A stretch of 64,000 nucleotides of DNA from Rhodobacterales bacterium (GCA_002748265.1 PDRY01000021.1:31233-95232), one strand, 5' to 3'; counted from the first letter of the stretch, positions 28,273 to 38,028 are shown. Notes: generated from the sequence alone by a model not told the origin. Translations and numbers: made by a program.

Positions 28273-30474
28273 TCAGCCCTCGATACGGCCCAGATCGGCC
28301 ACCTGAAGGCACAGCGATCGGATCTGAGACAGAAGGTTGAGCCGGTTGCGGCGCACCAGATCACTGTCGGTATTGACCTGAACCGCCTCGAAGAACGCAT
28401 CAATCGGCGCGCGCAGGGCGGCAAGCGCCTGCATGACGGCGGCGAAATCTTCGGCCTCCATCGCCGGTTTGATCTGCCCCTCCGCCTGATCGAGCGCGGC
28501 AAAGAGCGCGCGTTCTTCATCGGTTTCGGCGAATTTCAGATCGGCGCCGTAGGAATACTCCACGCCATCTTTCTCTTCGGCCTGGGTCAGGATGTTGTTC
28601 GCGCGCTTGAACCCCTGCACGAGGTTTCCGCCATCTTCAGTGGCGAGGAAGCCGCCAAGGGCTTCGGCCCGGCGCACCAGAAGCGCGAGATCGTCATTGC
28701 CCGGCATGGCAAGGCAGGCGTCGATCACATCATGACGCACGCCCTCGCTGCGCAGATGGACCTTGAGCCGGTCATGCAGGAACGACAGCAGATCATCCGA
28801 GATATCGGGCACCTTCTGCGCCGCTTCGGACCCGTCCTGCCCCAGCCGCTCGGCCACGGTGCGCAGCGCGGCGCCGAACACCCCGTGGGCGGCGATTTCT
28901 TCCAGGAGGTCCGGCAAGGCTGAATCGTCGGGGTTCAGCGCGATCTTGTGCCGCACAAGCTGCGCGTCGATGAACCGGTCGAGCCGCAGACGCAGCCCAT
29001 TGCCCAGCACCAGCCGGATCACGCCAAGCGCGGCGCGGCGCAGGGCGAACGGGTCTTTCGATCCCGTCGGCTTTTCGTCGATGGCCCAGAACCCGGTCAG
29101 CGTGTCGAGCTTATCAGCCAAGGCGACGGCCACCGATACCGCCGCGCTCGGCACATCGTCAGACGGCCCAAGCGGTGCGTAGTGATCGCGTGCGGCATCA
29201 GCCACGGCATCCGGGTACCCCGCGGCCTTTGCGTAGTAGCGACCCATAACGCCCTGAAGTTCCGGAAATTCATAGACCATCTCGGAGGCCAGATCGAGCT
29301 TGGCCAGCTTTGCGGCCTGCTCTGCCTGATCGGGATCGGCGCCGATCTGCGGCGCCAGCTCCCGCGCCAGTGCGGCGATGCGGTCGATCCGCGCGGCCTG
29401 ACTGCCCAGCTTGTTGTGGAACGTCACATTGGTGAGCGATTGCGCCCAGGGCGCCATCCCGGCGTTCGCCACGCGCAGATCGTTCGTCCAGAAGAACTTC
29501 GCATCGGCCAGCCGCGCGGCCAGCACTTTCTGATTGCCCTTGAGGATCGTCGCGCCCTGATCGGCGGTTTCCACATTGGCGACGGTCACGAAGCGGGTGA
29601 TCTGCCCGGATTTCGGATCGCGCAGGGAGAAGAACTTCTGATGTTCCTTCATCGACGTCTGCAGGACTTCGGGCGGCAGCTCCAGGAACTCCGCGCCGAT
29701 CTCGCCCATCAGGGGCACGGGCCATTCGACCAGCCCGGCGACCTCGGCCAAAAGCCCGTCGTCGGGAACCAACTCCAGCCCCTGCGCGAAGGCGAGGTTT
29801 TCGGCCTCCGAGCGGATGGTTTCGGCCCGGCGCTCGGAGCGCAGCACGACATGGGCACGGGCCAGATGGGATTCGTAGGCATCGAAGGAGGTGACCTCGA
29901 ACGGCTCCGGCGCCATGAAGCGGTGGCCGCGCGTGGTGGCGCCCGCTTCGATCCCGTCGATGTTCAGCGGCACCGTTTGCGCACCGGCCTCATCGGCCAG
30001 GATGCACAGGATCGAATGCAGCGGGCGAACCCACCGAAGGCTCCCCGATCCCCACCGCATGGATTTGGGCCAGGGGAAGTTGCGGATCGCGGCTTCCAGC
30101 ACCTCGGCGACGATCTCTTGCGCCGGGCGGCCCTTCTTTTCGATCACGGCGAAGTAGACTTCGCCCTTGCCGGTGTCGCGGACCTCCAGGTCTTCGCGCG
30201 CAACGCCTGCGCCGCGCAGGAAGCCCTCGACGGCCTTGTCCGGCGCGCCGACCTTGGGGCCCTTGCGCTCTTCGCGCGTGTCGGGGCTGGCGGCGAGCAG
30301 GCCTTCGACCGACAGCGCAAGGCGGCGCGGGGTCGCAAAGGCACCGGCGGCCGCGTAGGTCAGACCGGCCTCGACCAGACCATCTGTGACCAGACGTTTC
30401 AGATCGTCAGCGGCCCGCGCCTGCATCCGGGCGGGGATTTCTTCGGAGAAGAGTTCAATCAGAAGATCAGGCAT
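28273..30474 (-). CDS. glyS: Glycyl-tRNA synthetase beta subunit GlyS
   Basis: This 733-residue protein starts [18 protein letters not shown], the classic GlyS N-terminus. It continues with FATPRRLALSVEGL and VLQTSMKEHQKFFSLRD and ends in the anticodon-binding/DALR-like helices. It forms the alpha2beta2 enzyme with GlyQ and charges tRNA-Gly. It is 30-40 residues longer than the E. coli subunit. Its ATG overlaps the stop of the small membrane protein gene, part of a three-gene operon with glyQ. Confidence 0.97.
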   Translation of the reverse strand: MPDLLIELFSEEIPARMQARAADDLKRLVTDGLVEAGLTYAAAGAFATPRRLALSVEGLLAASPDTREERKGPKVGAPDKAVEGFLRGAGVAREDLEVRDTGKGEVYFAVIEKKGRPAQEIVAEVLEAAIRNFPWPKSMRWGSGSLRWVRPLHSILCILADEAGAQTVPLNIDGIEAGATTRGHRFMAPEPFEVTSFDAYESHLARAHVVLRSERRAETIRSEAENLAFAQGLELVPDDGLLAEVAGLVEWPVPLMGEIGAEFLELPPEVLQTSMKEHQKFFSLRDPKSGQITRFVTVANVETADQGATILKGNQKVLAARLADAKFFWTNDLRVANAGMAPWAQSLTNVTFHNKLGSQAARIDRIAALARELAPQIGADPDQAEQAAKLAKLDLASEMVYEFPELQGVMGRYYAKAAGYPDAVADAARDHYAPLGPSDDVPSAAVSVAVALADKLDTLTGFWAIDEKPTGSKDPFALRRAALGVIRLVLGNGLRLRLDRFIDAQLVRHKIALNPDDSALPDLLEEIAAHGVFGAALRTVAERLGQDGSEAAQKVPDISDDLLSFLHDRLKVHLRSEGVRHDVIDACLAMPGNDDLALLVRRAEALGGFLATEDGGNLVQGFKRANNILTQAEEKDGVEYSYGADLKFAETDEERALFAALDQAEGQIKPAMEAEDFAAVMQALAALRAPIDAFFEAVQVNTDSDLVRRNRLNLLSQIRSLCLQVADLGRIEG

Positions 30475-31007
30475 CAGCGGGCGGTTCCTTCTGGCGGCGG
30501 CGGGCAGCCCTGGGGGAGCGGGTCTCCCTCGAACACGGCTTCGCCGCAGCGGTTGATCTGGTGCCAGGCATAGCCCCGGCCGGTGGCATCGACAGCGATC
30601 ACGCGATCGACGCCGTAAGAGATGTTCTTGGTGCCCAGAAAGGCGATGGCTTCACCGCTTTCCAACCGCGCTCCGATGGTGCCCGCATCAAAGCAGTCGA
30701 ACCAGCCGGGCGCGTTGAGCGGCACCGCATCGTCATAGATCTGGTAGGTCTCCGTCATCGTGGCCAGCGACGTGCCGCTGTCGAAACAGGCCCGGAAACG
30801 GATCGGGCTGCTATCGGCGTCAATCGCTTCGATATTGTCCGCGATGATCGGCTCCGCCTCTCCCGAGAGGATCGAGGTCATCTCAAGCTGCGTCAGCCGG
30901 TCGGCCGCGACCGGCTCGTAATAGGCGTAGACCTGCAGGTAATACATGGCCGCACCGGCAATCGTCGCGATCATGAGGATCCCTCCCAAGGCCCAGCGGG
31001 CGTTCAT
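30474..31007 (-). CDS. Small single-helix membrane-anchored protein between glyQ and glyS
   Basis: This 177-residue protein has an N-terminal signal anchor ([20 protein letters not shown]) and a periplasmic domain with five cysteines (including [23 protein letters not shown] and QGCPPPP). It resembles the DUF6446 proteins of Rhodobacteraceae that occur at this spot, though I cannot confirm the family number by search. It overlaps both neighbours (ATGA with glyQ, TGATG with glyS), so it is translated from the glyQS mRNA. No role in charging is evident. Confidence 0.8.
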   Translation of the reverse strand: MNARWALGGILMIATIAGAAMYYLQVYAYYEPVAADRLTQLEMTSILSGEAEPIIADNIEAIDADSSPIRFRACFDSGTSLATMTETYQIYDDAVPLNAPGWFDCFDAGTIGARLESGEAIAFLGTKNISYGVDRVIAVDATGRGYAWHQINRCGEAVFEGDPLPQGCPPPPEGTAR

Positions 31008-31927
31008 GCCTCTGCCCCGCCTGCGGGCGTTTCAAGAAACGCATCGGCGCAAGCTTTGGACAGGGCGCGCACGCGGCCAATATAGGCCTGACGTTCGGTC
31101 GGGGAGATCACCCCGCGCGCGTCGAGCAGGTTGAACAGATGCGAGGCCTTGAGCGCCTGATCATAGGCCGGGTGGGCCATGATGATGCGCTTACCGGTCT
31201 TCGGATCATCGGCGGGCGCCGCGAGGATGCGGGCGGCTTCGGCCTCGGCATCCTTGAAGTGCTGGAGCAGCGTATCCGTGTCGGCCAGATCGAAATTCCA
31301 GCGGGAATATTCCCGCTCCGTCTGGGCGAAGACATCGCCGTAGGTCAGCGGGATTTCGGTCTGCGGATCGTTGAACGGCATGTCCATCACGTGATCGACG
31401 CCCAGCACGTACATCGCCAAACGCTCAAGCCCGTAGGTCAGCTCTCCCGAGACGGGGTGGCAGTCATGGCCGCCGACCTGCTGGAAATAGGTGAACTGGC
31501 TCACCTCCATGCCGTCGCACCAGACTTCCCAGCCCAGCCCCCAAGCGCCCAGCGTCGGGTTCTCCCAATCGTCTTCCACAAAGCGGATGTCGTGGCGGTC
31601 CATCTGGATGCCGATGGCCTCCAGCGATCCCAGATACAGCTCCTGAAGATCCGGCGGGCTGGGTTTGATGATGACCTGGTACTGGTAGTAGTGCTGCAGC
31701 CGGTTCGGGTTCTCGCCATAGCGCCCATCCGTAGGGCGGCGCGAGGGCTGCACATAGGCGGCCGACCACGGCTTGGGCCCAAGCGAGCGCAGCATCGTCG
31801 CCGGGTGCGAGGTGCCCGCACCGACTTCCATGTCATAGGGCTGTAGAACGGCGCAGCCGCGCTTGGCCCAGTAGGCCTGCAGCCGCATCAGGATCTCTTG
31901 AAAACTGCGGGGTTGGTCCGGTGTCAT
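31004..31927 (-). CDS. glyQ: Glycyl-tRNA synthetase alpha subunit GlyQ
   Basis: This 307-residue class II synthetase core has [20 protein letters not shown] at the N-terminus, [19 protein letters not shown] as motif 2 and [11 protein letters not shown] as motif 3. It binds ATP and glycine and works with GlyS. AAGGAG lies seven bases before the ATG. It is the first gene of the operon and divergent from the pseudoprotease gene. Confidence 0.98.
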   Translation of the reverse strand: MTPDQPRSFQEILMRLQAYWAKRGCAVLQPYDMEVGAGTSHPATMLRSLGPKPWSAAYVQPSRRPTDGRYGENPNRLQHYYQYQVIIKPSPPDLQELYLGSLEAIGIQMDRHDIRFVEDDWENPTLGAWGLGWEVWCDGMEVSQFTYFQQVGGHDCHPVSGELTYGLERLAMYVLGVDHVMDMPFNDPQTEIPLTYGDVFAQTEREYSRWNFDLADTDTLLQHFKDAEAEAARILAAPADDPKTGKRIIMAHPAYDQALKASHLFNLLDARGVISPTERQAYIGRVRALSKACADAFLETPAGGAEA

Positions 31928-32091
31928 GGGCGCTCCTTCGGGCGGTCGCGCCTTGCATAGGCAAGCGGGGGCGAAGGGTCAATCAAAGCGCGGCTCTTGG
32001 TCCATTGCCGCCTGAGGGCCCCGCGACTATGGTGCGCCAAAATCGCGCCCCCAACCGGGGGCGTCATGAATTGAAGATTACTGGATACTCA

Positions 32092-33921
32092 ATGCGCCTG
32101 TTCACTCCCGGTTCCCTGTTCAGCCTTGCCCTTGCCTCGGCCCTTCCGCTCACCGCAACCGCACAGGAGCCCACCTGGGTGCAGATCGAGGCGCAGCCGT
32201 CCCTGGCCAAAGCGCAAGAACGTGCGCAGTCCTATGCGGGGCAGCGCCAGAACGTGAACGGCTTTGCGCTTGGCGCGGGGTGGTACGCGATCACGCTGGG
32301 CCCCTATGCCCCCGACGACGCAGCGCAGCTGCTGCGGGAGCTCAAATCACGCGGGGCGATCCCAGCCGATTCCTATCTGACCGACAGTGGCCTCTACCGA
32401 AGCCGCTTCTGGCCGCTGGGCGCTGCTCAGGAGCCCGGTCCCCTGCGCCCCCTGCCCGGCGCGGCGCCCGCAGAAAACGCCCCCGAATCCGCGCCCATCC
32501 TGGAGACCGAAACCGCCCCAGCTGCCGAGGCCCCCGCTTCGGATACGGCCCCGGACGCCACCGCGGCCGACGCCCCCCCGCCCCTGCGCGACGCCGGAGA
32601 AAGCGCTGAAGAAGCCCGCGCCAGTGAAAAGGCGCTGTCCCGCGACGAGAAGCGCTACCTTCAGACCGCTCTGAAATGGGCTGGGTTCTACGACGGCGCG
32701 ATTGACGGGCTTTATGGCCGTGGCACGCGGAATTCTATGGGGGCCTGGCAGGCCGCGAACCGCTACCCTGAGACGGGCGTTCTGACGACCTCGCAGCGCG
32801 CGGAGCTCATCCAGGCCTATGAAGCGATTCTCGAAGGCATGGACCTGCAGCTCGTGCAGGACGACGCCTCGGGCATCCGCATGAAGCTGCCGGTGGGCGT
32901 CGTCGGGTTCGACCGCTACGAGCCCCCCTTCGTCCGCTATGAGCCGCTCGGCGATCTTGACGCCCATGCGCTGCTCATCAGCCAGCAGGGCGGCGGCGAA
33001 GAGCTGGCGGGTCTTTATGAGATCATGCAGACGCTGGAAATCGTGCCGCCCGAAGGCCCGCGCACGCTGAGCCGCGACGGGTTCATTCTGGAAGGCATGG
33101 ACGGCGCTGTCCACTCCTTCACCAAGGTCTCGCTCCGCGATGGTCAGATCAAAGGCTACAGCCTGATCTGGCCCGCCGGGGACGAACAACGCCGCAGCCG
33201 CGTTCTGGACGAAATGGACGCCAGTTTTGAGCGCGTCGACGGCGTGCTGGACCCCAATATCGTGCCGCCCAGCGAAGACCAGGCGGCCGATCTCGTGTCG
33301 GGCCTTGCGGTCCGCAAGCCCCGGCTGGCCCGGACCGGCATCTTTATCGACAACGCGGGCTCGGTTCTGACCGTGGCTGACGCCGTCACGCAATGCAGCG
33401 GGGTCGAGATCGACGGAGGCATCGCCGCCAGCGTGGCCCATGTCGACAGCGCCCTCAACCTTGCGGTGCTCACCCCGGATGAGCCCCTGAGCCCCCGCGC
33501 CCATGCCGCATTCTCGGATGGCGTGCCGCGCCTTCAGGCCAAGGTGGCTCTGGCCGGTTTCCCCTATGGCGGCGTGCTGACAACGGCGGCCATGACCTTT
33601 GGCACATTGGCGGACCTGCGGGGCCTGGCGGGCGAAGAGCAGTTCGACCGTCTGGACCTGGAAGCCACTGCCAGCGAAGCGGGAGGCCCGGTCTTTGACA
33701 ACACGGGCCGTGTGATCGGGATGCTGGTGCCCACCCCCACCCCGGACGGCAAGCAGCTTCCGGCGGATGTGGCCTATACGCTCGACAGCGCCGCGATCCT
33801 TGATGCGCTCGGTTCGGCGGGCATCGGGGCGCAGACCTCGGCGGATCAGGCCTATGTGACGGATGAGCTTCTCACCGAGGCCGCTGCAAAGCTGACCGTT
33901 CTGGTGAAGTGCTGGGAGTAA
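32092..33921 (+). CDS. Secreted SPOR / peptidoglycan-binding / trypsin-like pseudoprotease
   Basis: This 609-residue protein has a signal peptide (1-24), a SPOR-like domain (27-97, TWVQIEAQPSLAKAQERAQ), a Pro/Ala/Glu linker (112-180), a peptidoglycan_1 domain (186-245, GLYGRGTRNSMGAWQ), a conserved-looking middle domain (250-400) and an HtrA-like fold (408-545). In the last, all three catalytic positions differ: LTVADAV (Asp430 for His), ALNLAVL (Asn456 for Asp) and SEAGGPV (Ala530 for Ser). It should be an inactive, septum- or wall-bound protein in the periplasm. The ATG at 32092 directly precedes the signal peptide. Convergent trkH begins immediately after the stop. Confidence 0.88.
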   Translation: MRLFTPGSLFSLALASALPLTATAQEPTWVQIEAQPSLAKAQERAQSYAGQRQNVNGFALGAGWYAITLGPYAPDDAAQLLRELKSRGAIPADSYLTDSGLYRSRFWPLGAAQEPGPLRPLPGAAPAENAPESAPILETETAPAAEAPASDTAPDATAADAPPPLRDAGESAEEARASEKALSRDEKRYLQTALKWAGFYDGAIDGLYGRGTRNSMGAWQAANRYPETGVLTTSQRAELIQAYEAILEGMDLQLVQDDASGIRMKLPVGVVGFDRYEPPFVRYEPLGDLDAHALLISQQGGGEELAGLYEIMQTLEIVPPEGPRTLSRDGFILEGMDGAVHSFTKVSLRDGQIKGYSLIWPAGDEQRRSRVLDEMDASFERVDGVLDPNIVPPSEDQAADLVSGLAVRKPRLARTGIFIDNAGSVLTVADAVTQCSGVEIDGGIAASVAHVDSALNLAVLTPDEPLSPRAHAAFSDGVPRLQAKVALAGFPYGGVLTTAAMTFGTLADLRGLAGEEQFDRLDLEATASEAGGPVFDNTGRVIGMLVPTPTPDGKQLPADVAYTLDSAAILDALGSAGIGAQTSADQAYVTDELLTEAAAKLTVLVKCWE

Positions 33922-35370
33922 TCAGTCCCGCCAGAACGCAAAGGTGAACAGCGTCAGGACGGCCAGAACCTCAAGCCGTCCGGTCAGCATCGCCAGCGAC
34001 AAGATCCACTTCGCCGTGTCATTGAGTCCGGCGAAATTGCCCGAGGGGCCGATCTCATTCCCAAGGCCGGGACCGATATTGGCGATCGCGGTGGCGGCGC
34101 CCGACACGGACGTGATGAAATCCAGCCCGGTCATGCCCAGCAGAACGGACAGCACGCCAATCGCGGTGATGAACACGACAAAGAACGCCATGACGGAGTT
34201 CATAATGTCAGGTGTCACCGGCTTGCCCTGATACAGCGGCACGAACACCCCATGGGGCGAATGCAATTTGCGGATCTGCGCTTTCACCGAGGCAAACACC
34301 AGTTGATAGCGGAAGATCTTGGCCGAACAGGCCGTCGATCCCGCACAGCCGCCGATCAGGCCGATGAAGAAAAACGCCGTGACGGGGAAAGATCCCCATT
34401 CCATGTAGTCCGCGCTCGCATAGCCGGTGCCGGTCATGATCGACACGATGTTGAACAAGGACTCGCGGAACGCCAGTTCGTGATCGTCGTGGAATTCCAG
34501 CAAAAGGAACCACGTCATGAACAAGATGATGACGAGCATCGTCCCGAAGAACGCCCGGATCTGACTATCACGCCACAGCGGCGCCGGGTTTCCGGCGACA
34601 AGCTGCACGTAACGCACGAAGGGCAGCGCGGCGAGGATCATAAACACGACCGCCACGTAATGCGCTCCGGCCCCGTAGGCGCCAAAGGATGAATCCGTGG
34701 TCGCCATCCCGCCGGTGGAGACCGTTGTAAGCGCGTGGACGAGCGCCTCAAAGGGATGCATGCCAGTGGCGACATAGGCGATCCCGCAAGCCACGGTCAG
34801 CCCGATATAGATCACCGAAATACGGCTCGCGATCTCGGCCGCCCGCGGGAGGATCTTGCCCATCGTGTCGAAGGCTTCGGATTTGAAGATCTGCATCCCG
34901 CCAACCTTCAACTCGGGCAAGAACACCATCGCCACGACAATGATCCCGACCCCGCCCAGCCATTGCAGGATCCCGCGCCACAGCAAAATGCCACGCGGCA
35001 GGTCATCTAGCCCGCTGATCACTGTGGCACCCGTTGTGGTCAGCCCCGACATCGCTTCAAAGAACGCATCGGTCAGATCCAGATAAGGTGGCCCCAGCAT
35101 CAGAGGAATGGCACCGAACGCGGGCAAAACGAACCACACCAGCACGGTCAAAAGGAACGTCTGCCGGATCGAGAGCCCCGCCTGCACCCCATTTCGGCAG
35201 GCCAATGATGTCACGGATCCCGTCAGGATGGTGATGATCGCTGCTTCCGCGAAAACGGGCCAATGGCCGTTCTGTGCGAACACATCGGCAGCCAATGGCA
35301 CGATCATCGCGACGCCCAAAGCGACAACGAGCAGGCCAATCACATATCCAACAGGGCGCAGATCCAGCAT
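33922..35370 (-). CDS. trkH: Trk-type potassium uptake channel TrkH
   Basis: This 482-residue inner-membrane protein has four membrane-pore-membrane repeats. The selectivity segments are SGLTTTGATV, TTVSTGGMAT, VSIMTGTGYASADY and ATAIANIGPGLG. It forms the K+ channel that works with cytoplasmic TrkA, which is not encoded here. The ATG at 35370 (MLDLRPVGYVIG) is preferred over one 36 bases upstream because the usual TrkH N-terminus starts there and GGGG precedes it. Its stop abuts that of the convergent pseudoprotease gene. Confidence 0.95.
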   Translation of the reverse strand: MLDLRPVGYVIGLLVVALGVAMIVPLAADVFAQNGHWPVFAEAAIITILTGSVTSLACRNGVQAGLSIRQTFLLTVLVWFVLPAFGAIPLMLGPPYLDLTDAFFEAMSGLTTTGATVISGLDDLPRGILLWRGILQWLGGVGIIVVAMVFLPELKVGGMQIFKSEAFDTMGKILPRAAEIASRISVIYIGLTVACGIAYVATGMHPFEALVHALTTVSTGGMATTDSSFGAYGAGAHYVAVVFMILAALPFVRYVQLVAGNPAPLWRDSQIRAFFGTMLVIILFMTWFLLLEFHDDHELAFRESLFNIVSIMTGTGYASADYMEWGSFPVTAFFFIGLIGGCAGSTACSAKIFRYQLVFASVKAQIRKLHSPHGVFVPLYQGKPVTPDIMNSVMAFFVVFITAIGVLSVLLGMTGLDFITSVSGAATAIANIGPGLGNEIGPSGNFAGLNDTAKWILSLAMLTGRLEVLAVLTLFTFAFWRD

Positions 35371-35412
35371 GATCCCCGCGATGGCGCCTGCGCGGCGCTC
35401 TGTCAAGCGGGC

Positions 35413-36489
35413 TCAGCCGCGGTGAATCAGGCTGCTGAACAAATGAGGATCGACGCTCAGAGCAGAGAACGTATCCCCCAACGTCAGAACCGACACGGCG
35501 TCATGGCTGTGCAGGCTCTCCTGATGGCTGGCGACAATGCGGAAATCTCCGATCCGGCGATCGTCGCGCAGAGCCTTGTAGAACAGGCGGCCCGCGTCTT
35601 CGACAAAGATCGGGTTCGCTGCGTTGAGCTCCGCAAAGGCCTGTTCATCCTCACGTTTCACCATGACCTGAGTCTCTGTCGGCACTGCTCCACGACACAG
35701 ATCAATCAGATCCTCGAACCAGAGCGGTGCATCGGCGCTGTCCTCGACCACAACCGAAATCCGCGCAACGGATCTTTGCGAATGCGGCGTTGCCAGCTGG
35801 CCGCGCATCTGCCGCGCATGCTCGCTCAGCTCGAGCGAACAGGGACAGGTGGAGGAGTAGACGTAATCCAGGTGAACGATCCTGCGGCGCACCCCCTTTG
35901 CCTCCACCAGTTCGAGCGCGATGTCGTAATATTGAAAGCCCGACAGGCCCGAGCGCAGGGATTCGATCCGGTCCGGGAAGGAAAAGCGCATCATCAGGCG
36001 CGCATCCAAGCTCTCCAGATCCTCTTTGTAGGCATCGAGCGCCTCGGCCAGCACCTCAAAGGAAAAGCTTTTCTCCGCATGGCGATAGAAGGTGCGCATG
36101 ATGCGCGACATGTTGATGCCCTTCTTGCCTGCCTCGAGGCTGACAGTGCCGGTGACCGAGGCCTCCAGCGTCAGATCGCCGTTGTCGCGCGTGTGAAACC
36201 TCACCGGCAGGCGGAAGTTGGAAATTCCCACATGCTCGATCGCAGCTTTGGCGCCCTTGATCAGGCTTTCCGGACCGTTCTGAAGATCGGGGAGAGAGGC
36301 TTTATACGCCTCGTCCACGCTGAATTCCTCGGGATAGGCGCGCGCCAGGGCCGGATAGTTCGATACCTCGCGCCCCGGCAACAGCCGCGCGATGCGCGGA
36401 TCCAAATCAGAGACCTCTTCGGGCGTGACCGCTTCGGCCCAGCCTCGCAGCAGCTCCAAGGCCCGCGCTGCCTCGTCCCGGTTCGTCAT
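35413..36489 (-). CDS. folE2: GTP cyclohydrolase FolE2 (type IB)
   Basis: This 358-residue enzyme of the type IB family converts GTP to dihydroneopterin triphosphate, the first step of folate synthesis, with a loosely chosen metal. The conserved Cys is in SSTCPCSLELSEHAR, and the late SHQESLHSHDA holds His/Glu ligands. GAGGAG precedes the ATG. It is the second gene of a metZ-folE2 pair, but a dispersed repeat lies between them. Together with the folB and folP genes about 12 kb away it accounts for three folate steps in this window. Confidence 0.95.
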   Translation of the reverse strand: MTNRDEAARALELLRGWAEAVTPEEVSDLDPRIARLLPGREVSNYPALARAYPEEFSVDEAYKASLPDLQNGPESLIKGAKAAIEHVGISNFRLPVRFHTRDNGDLTLEASVTGTVSLEAGKKGINMSRIMRTFYRHAEKSFSFEVLAEALDAYKEDLESLDARLMMRFSFPDRIESLRSGLSGFQYYDIALELVEAKGVRRRIVHLDYVYSSTCPCSLELSEHARQMRGQLATPHSQRSVARISVVVEDSADAPLWFEDLIDLCRGAVPTETQVMVKREDEQAFAELNAANPIFVEDAGRLFYKALRDDRRIGDFRIVASHQESLHSHDAVSVLTLGDTFSALSVDPHLFSSLIHRG

Positions 36490-36550
36490 GACGATCTCCT
36501 CTTTCCCCAGATATGGGATCAACGCCGCCAGGCACCACCCGGTTCCCACT

Positions 36551-36602
36551 CTTTTGGTCCAAAATATCTTGGGGAAGCGCCTCGGTCGGGGGGCAAGCCC
36601 CC
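36551..36602 (+). repeat. Dispersed intergenic repeat, copy C
   Basis: CTTTTGGTCCAAAATATC begins at 36551 and continues TTGGGG to 36574, resembling the core of copies A and B. A GC hairpin follows 14 bases later (GGGGGC at 36589-36594, GCCCCC at 36597-36602). It lies between metZ and folE2. Confidence 0.7.
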
Positions 36603-36634
36603 AACTGATCTGCGCGCTCAGGCTCCGATCCGTG

Positions 36635-37792
36635 TCACAGCCCGCGCCGCAAATCAGTGAGCAAATCCTCTGCCGCTTCCAGCCCGCAAGACAGGCGCAA
36701 AAGCCCCTCGGTGATACCCAGCTCCGCCCGCAATTCGGGCGCCAAACGCTGATGGGTGGTGGTCGCCGGATGGGTGATGATGGACTTGGCGTCCCCAAGG
36801 TTGTTCGAAATCGTCCAGATCTCGCACGCGTTCATCACCTTGAACGCCGCCTCCTTCGACCCGCAATCCACGGATAACACGGTGCCCCCGGCCCCCATCT
36901 GACGCATCGCCAGATCGTGCTGCGGATGCGACGGCAACGCGGGGTAGAGTACCCGCAGATCGTCACACAACGCCTGCGCCAGCGTGGTCGCCGTTTCGAT
37001 CTGCGCCCGCACGCGCAGCTCCATCGTCTCTAGCCCCTTGAGCAGAACCCATGCGTTGAACGGCGACATCGCCCCGCCGGTATGCTTCATGTAGGTCTCC
37101 ACCGGGCCGCGGATGAGGTCTTTGGCGCCCAAGATCACACCGCCCAGAACCCGGCCCTGCCCGTCGATATGCTTGGTCGCGGAATAGACCACCAGATTGG
37201 CACCGCTGGGGATCGCCTGGGACAGCACCGGCGTGGCAAAGACGTTATCGACAATGACAAGCGCCCCGACCGCATGGGCCAGATCGCTGACGGCGGCGAT
37301 GTCCACCAGCTCAAGCGTCGGGTTGGCCACGCTTTCAAAGAACACGGCGCGGGTGTCTTCGCGAATCGCGGCGCGCCACGCGTCCAGATCGGTACCATCG
37401 ACAAAGGTCACATCGACCCCGAACCGGGCCAGCACATCTTCCAGAACGTAGCGGCACGATCCAAACAGCGCCCGCGCAGAGACCACATGATCCCCGGCTT
37501 TCAGCACCGAGGTCAGCGCCCCAGACACCGCTGCCATGCCGCTGGCGGTGGCAAAGGCGTCCTGCGCCCCTTCAAGCGCCGCGATCCGGTCTTCGAACAT
37601 CGCGACCGTCGGATTGCCGTAGCGGGCATAGATGAATTCATCCGGACCGCTTTGCGTGAACCGCGTCTCGGCGGCTTCGGCAGTGTCGTAAACGAAGCCC
37701 TGAGTCAGGAACATCGCTTCGCTGACTTCCCCGTACTGGCTGCGCCTCGTTCCGCCATGAACGGCGAGGGTGCGCTTGTCTTTCGTCGTCAT
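36635..37792 (-). CDS. metZ: O-succinylhomoserine sulfhydrylase MetZ
   Basis: This 385-residue PLP enzyme of the Cys/Met metabolism family uses sulfide and O-succinylhomoserine to make homocysteine. The PLP Lys207 is in VVYSATKHIDGQGR, and FIYARYGNPT and GGAMSPFNAWVLLKGLET are family motifs. The name MetZ rather than MetB or MetY rests on overall length and the alphaproteobacterial context with a SAM-II leader. GGAGG precedes the ATG. Expression is predicted to fall when S-adenosylmethionine is abundant. Confidence 0.93.
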   Translation of the reverse strand: MTTKDKRTLAVHGGTRRSQYGEVSEAMFLTQGFVYDTAEAAETRFTQSGPDEFIYARYGNPTVAMFEDRIAALEGAQDAFATASGMAAVSGALTSVLKAGDHVVSARALFGSCRYVLEDVLARFGVDVTFVDGTDLDAWRAAIREDTRAVFFESVANPTLELVDIAAVSDLAHAVGALVIVDNVFATPVLSQAIPSGANLVVYSATKHIDGQGRVLGGVILGAKDLIRGPVETYMKHTGGAMSPFNAWVLLKGLETMELRVRAQIETATTLAQALCDDLRVLYPALPSHPQHDLAMRQMGAGGTVLSVDCGSKEAAFKVMNACEIWTISNNLGDAKSIITHPATTTHQRLAPELRAELGITEGLLRLSCGLEAAEDLLTDLRRGL

Positions 37793-37808
37793 CCTGACCT
37801 CCGGCCAC

Positions 37809-37838
37809 AAAAAAACCCGACACCGAAAAGGCATCGGG
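37809..37838 (-). terminator. Intrinsic terminator in the metZ leader
   Basis: Read on the minus strand, the arms CCCGATGCC (37838-37830) and GGTGTCGGG (37824-37816) form a 9-bp stem with two G-T pairs around the loop TTTTC, followed by seven T. It lies between the SAM-II aptamer and the metZ ribosome-binding site, as expected for transcription attenuation. Confidence 0.85.
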
Positions 37839-37848
37839 CGGACCCGGT

Positions 37849-37903
37849 GCCTCTTTAGCGGAATGTTTTGCGTGGCCCGCAATTCGGCTCAAATCGCCAC
37901 GTA
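37849..37903 (-). promoter_or_regulatory. SAM-II riboswitch upstream of metZ
   Basis: The minus strand carries the SAM-II consensus in order: P1 arms CGTGGC (37901-37896) and GCCACG (37876-37871), GATTTGAGCCGAATTGC within the loop, then CGCTAAAGAGGC, the pseudoknot and SAM-binding 3' strand. This H-type pseudoknot binds S-adenosylmethionine. It is followed at once by an intrinsic terminator and the metZ start. The class is common before met genes in alphaproteobacteria. Confidence 0.92.
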
Positions 37904-37909
37904 GAGGCG

Positions 37910-37938
37910 AATTGACGGCAAAAACGTCGCTCCGTCAA
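37910..37938 (-). promoter_or_regulatory. Candidate sigma-70 promoter of metZ
   Basis: On the minus strand, TTGACG (37938-37933) is followed by a 17-base spacer and TCAATT (37915-37910). The -10 match is weak, but the predicted transcript start near 37903 coincides with the 5' edge of the riboswitch. Confidence 0.5.
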
Positions 37939-38028
37939 GCGCATCGTTACGATGCCGTTACCTAGGTTTAACGCGCCTGTCGCAGCCTTTTCCTAAGCAC
38001 CAGAGGCAAGGAACCTTGCGAGGACCCG

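Noticed and set aside
28948-30573. Open frame of 541 codons on the plus strand
   Set aside because: It is antisense to glyS, whose motifs are clear. The composition is shadow-like.
35263-36660. Open frame of 465 codons on the plus strand
   Set aside because: It is antisense to folE2, whose motifs and ribosome-binding site are convincing.
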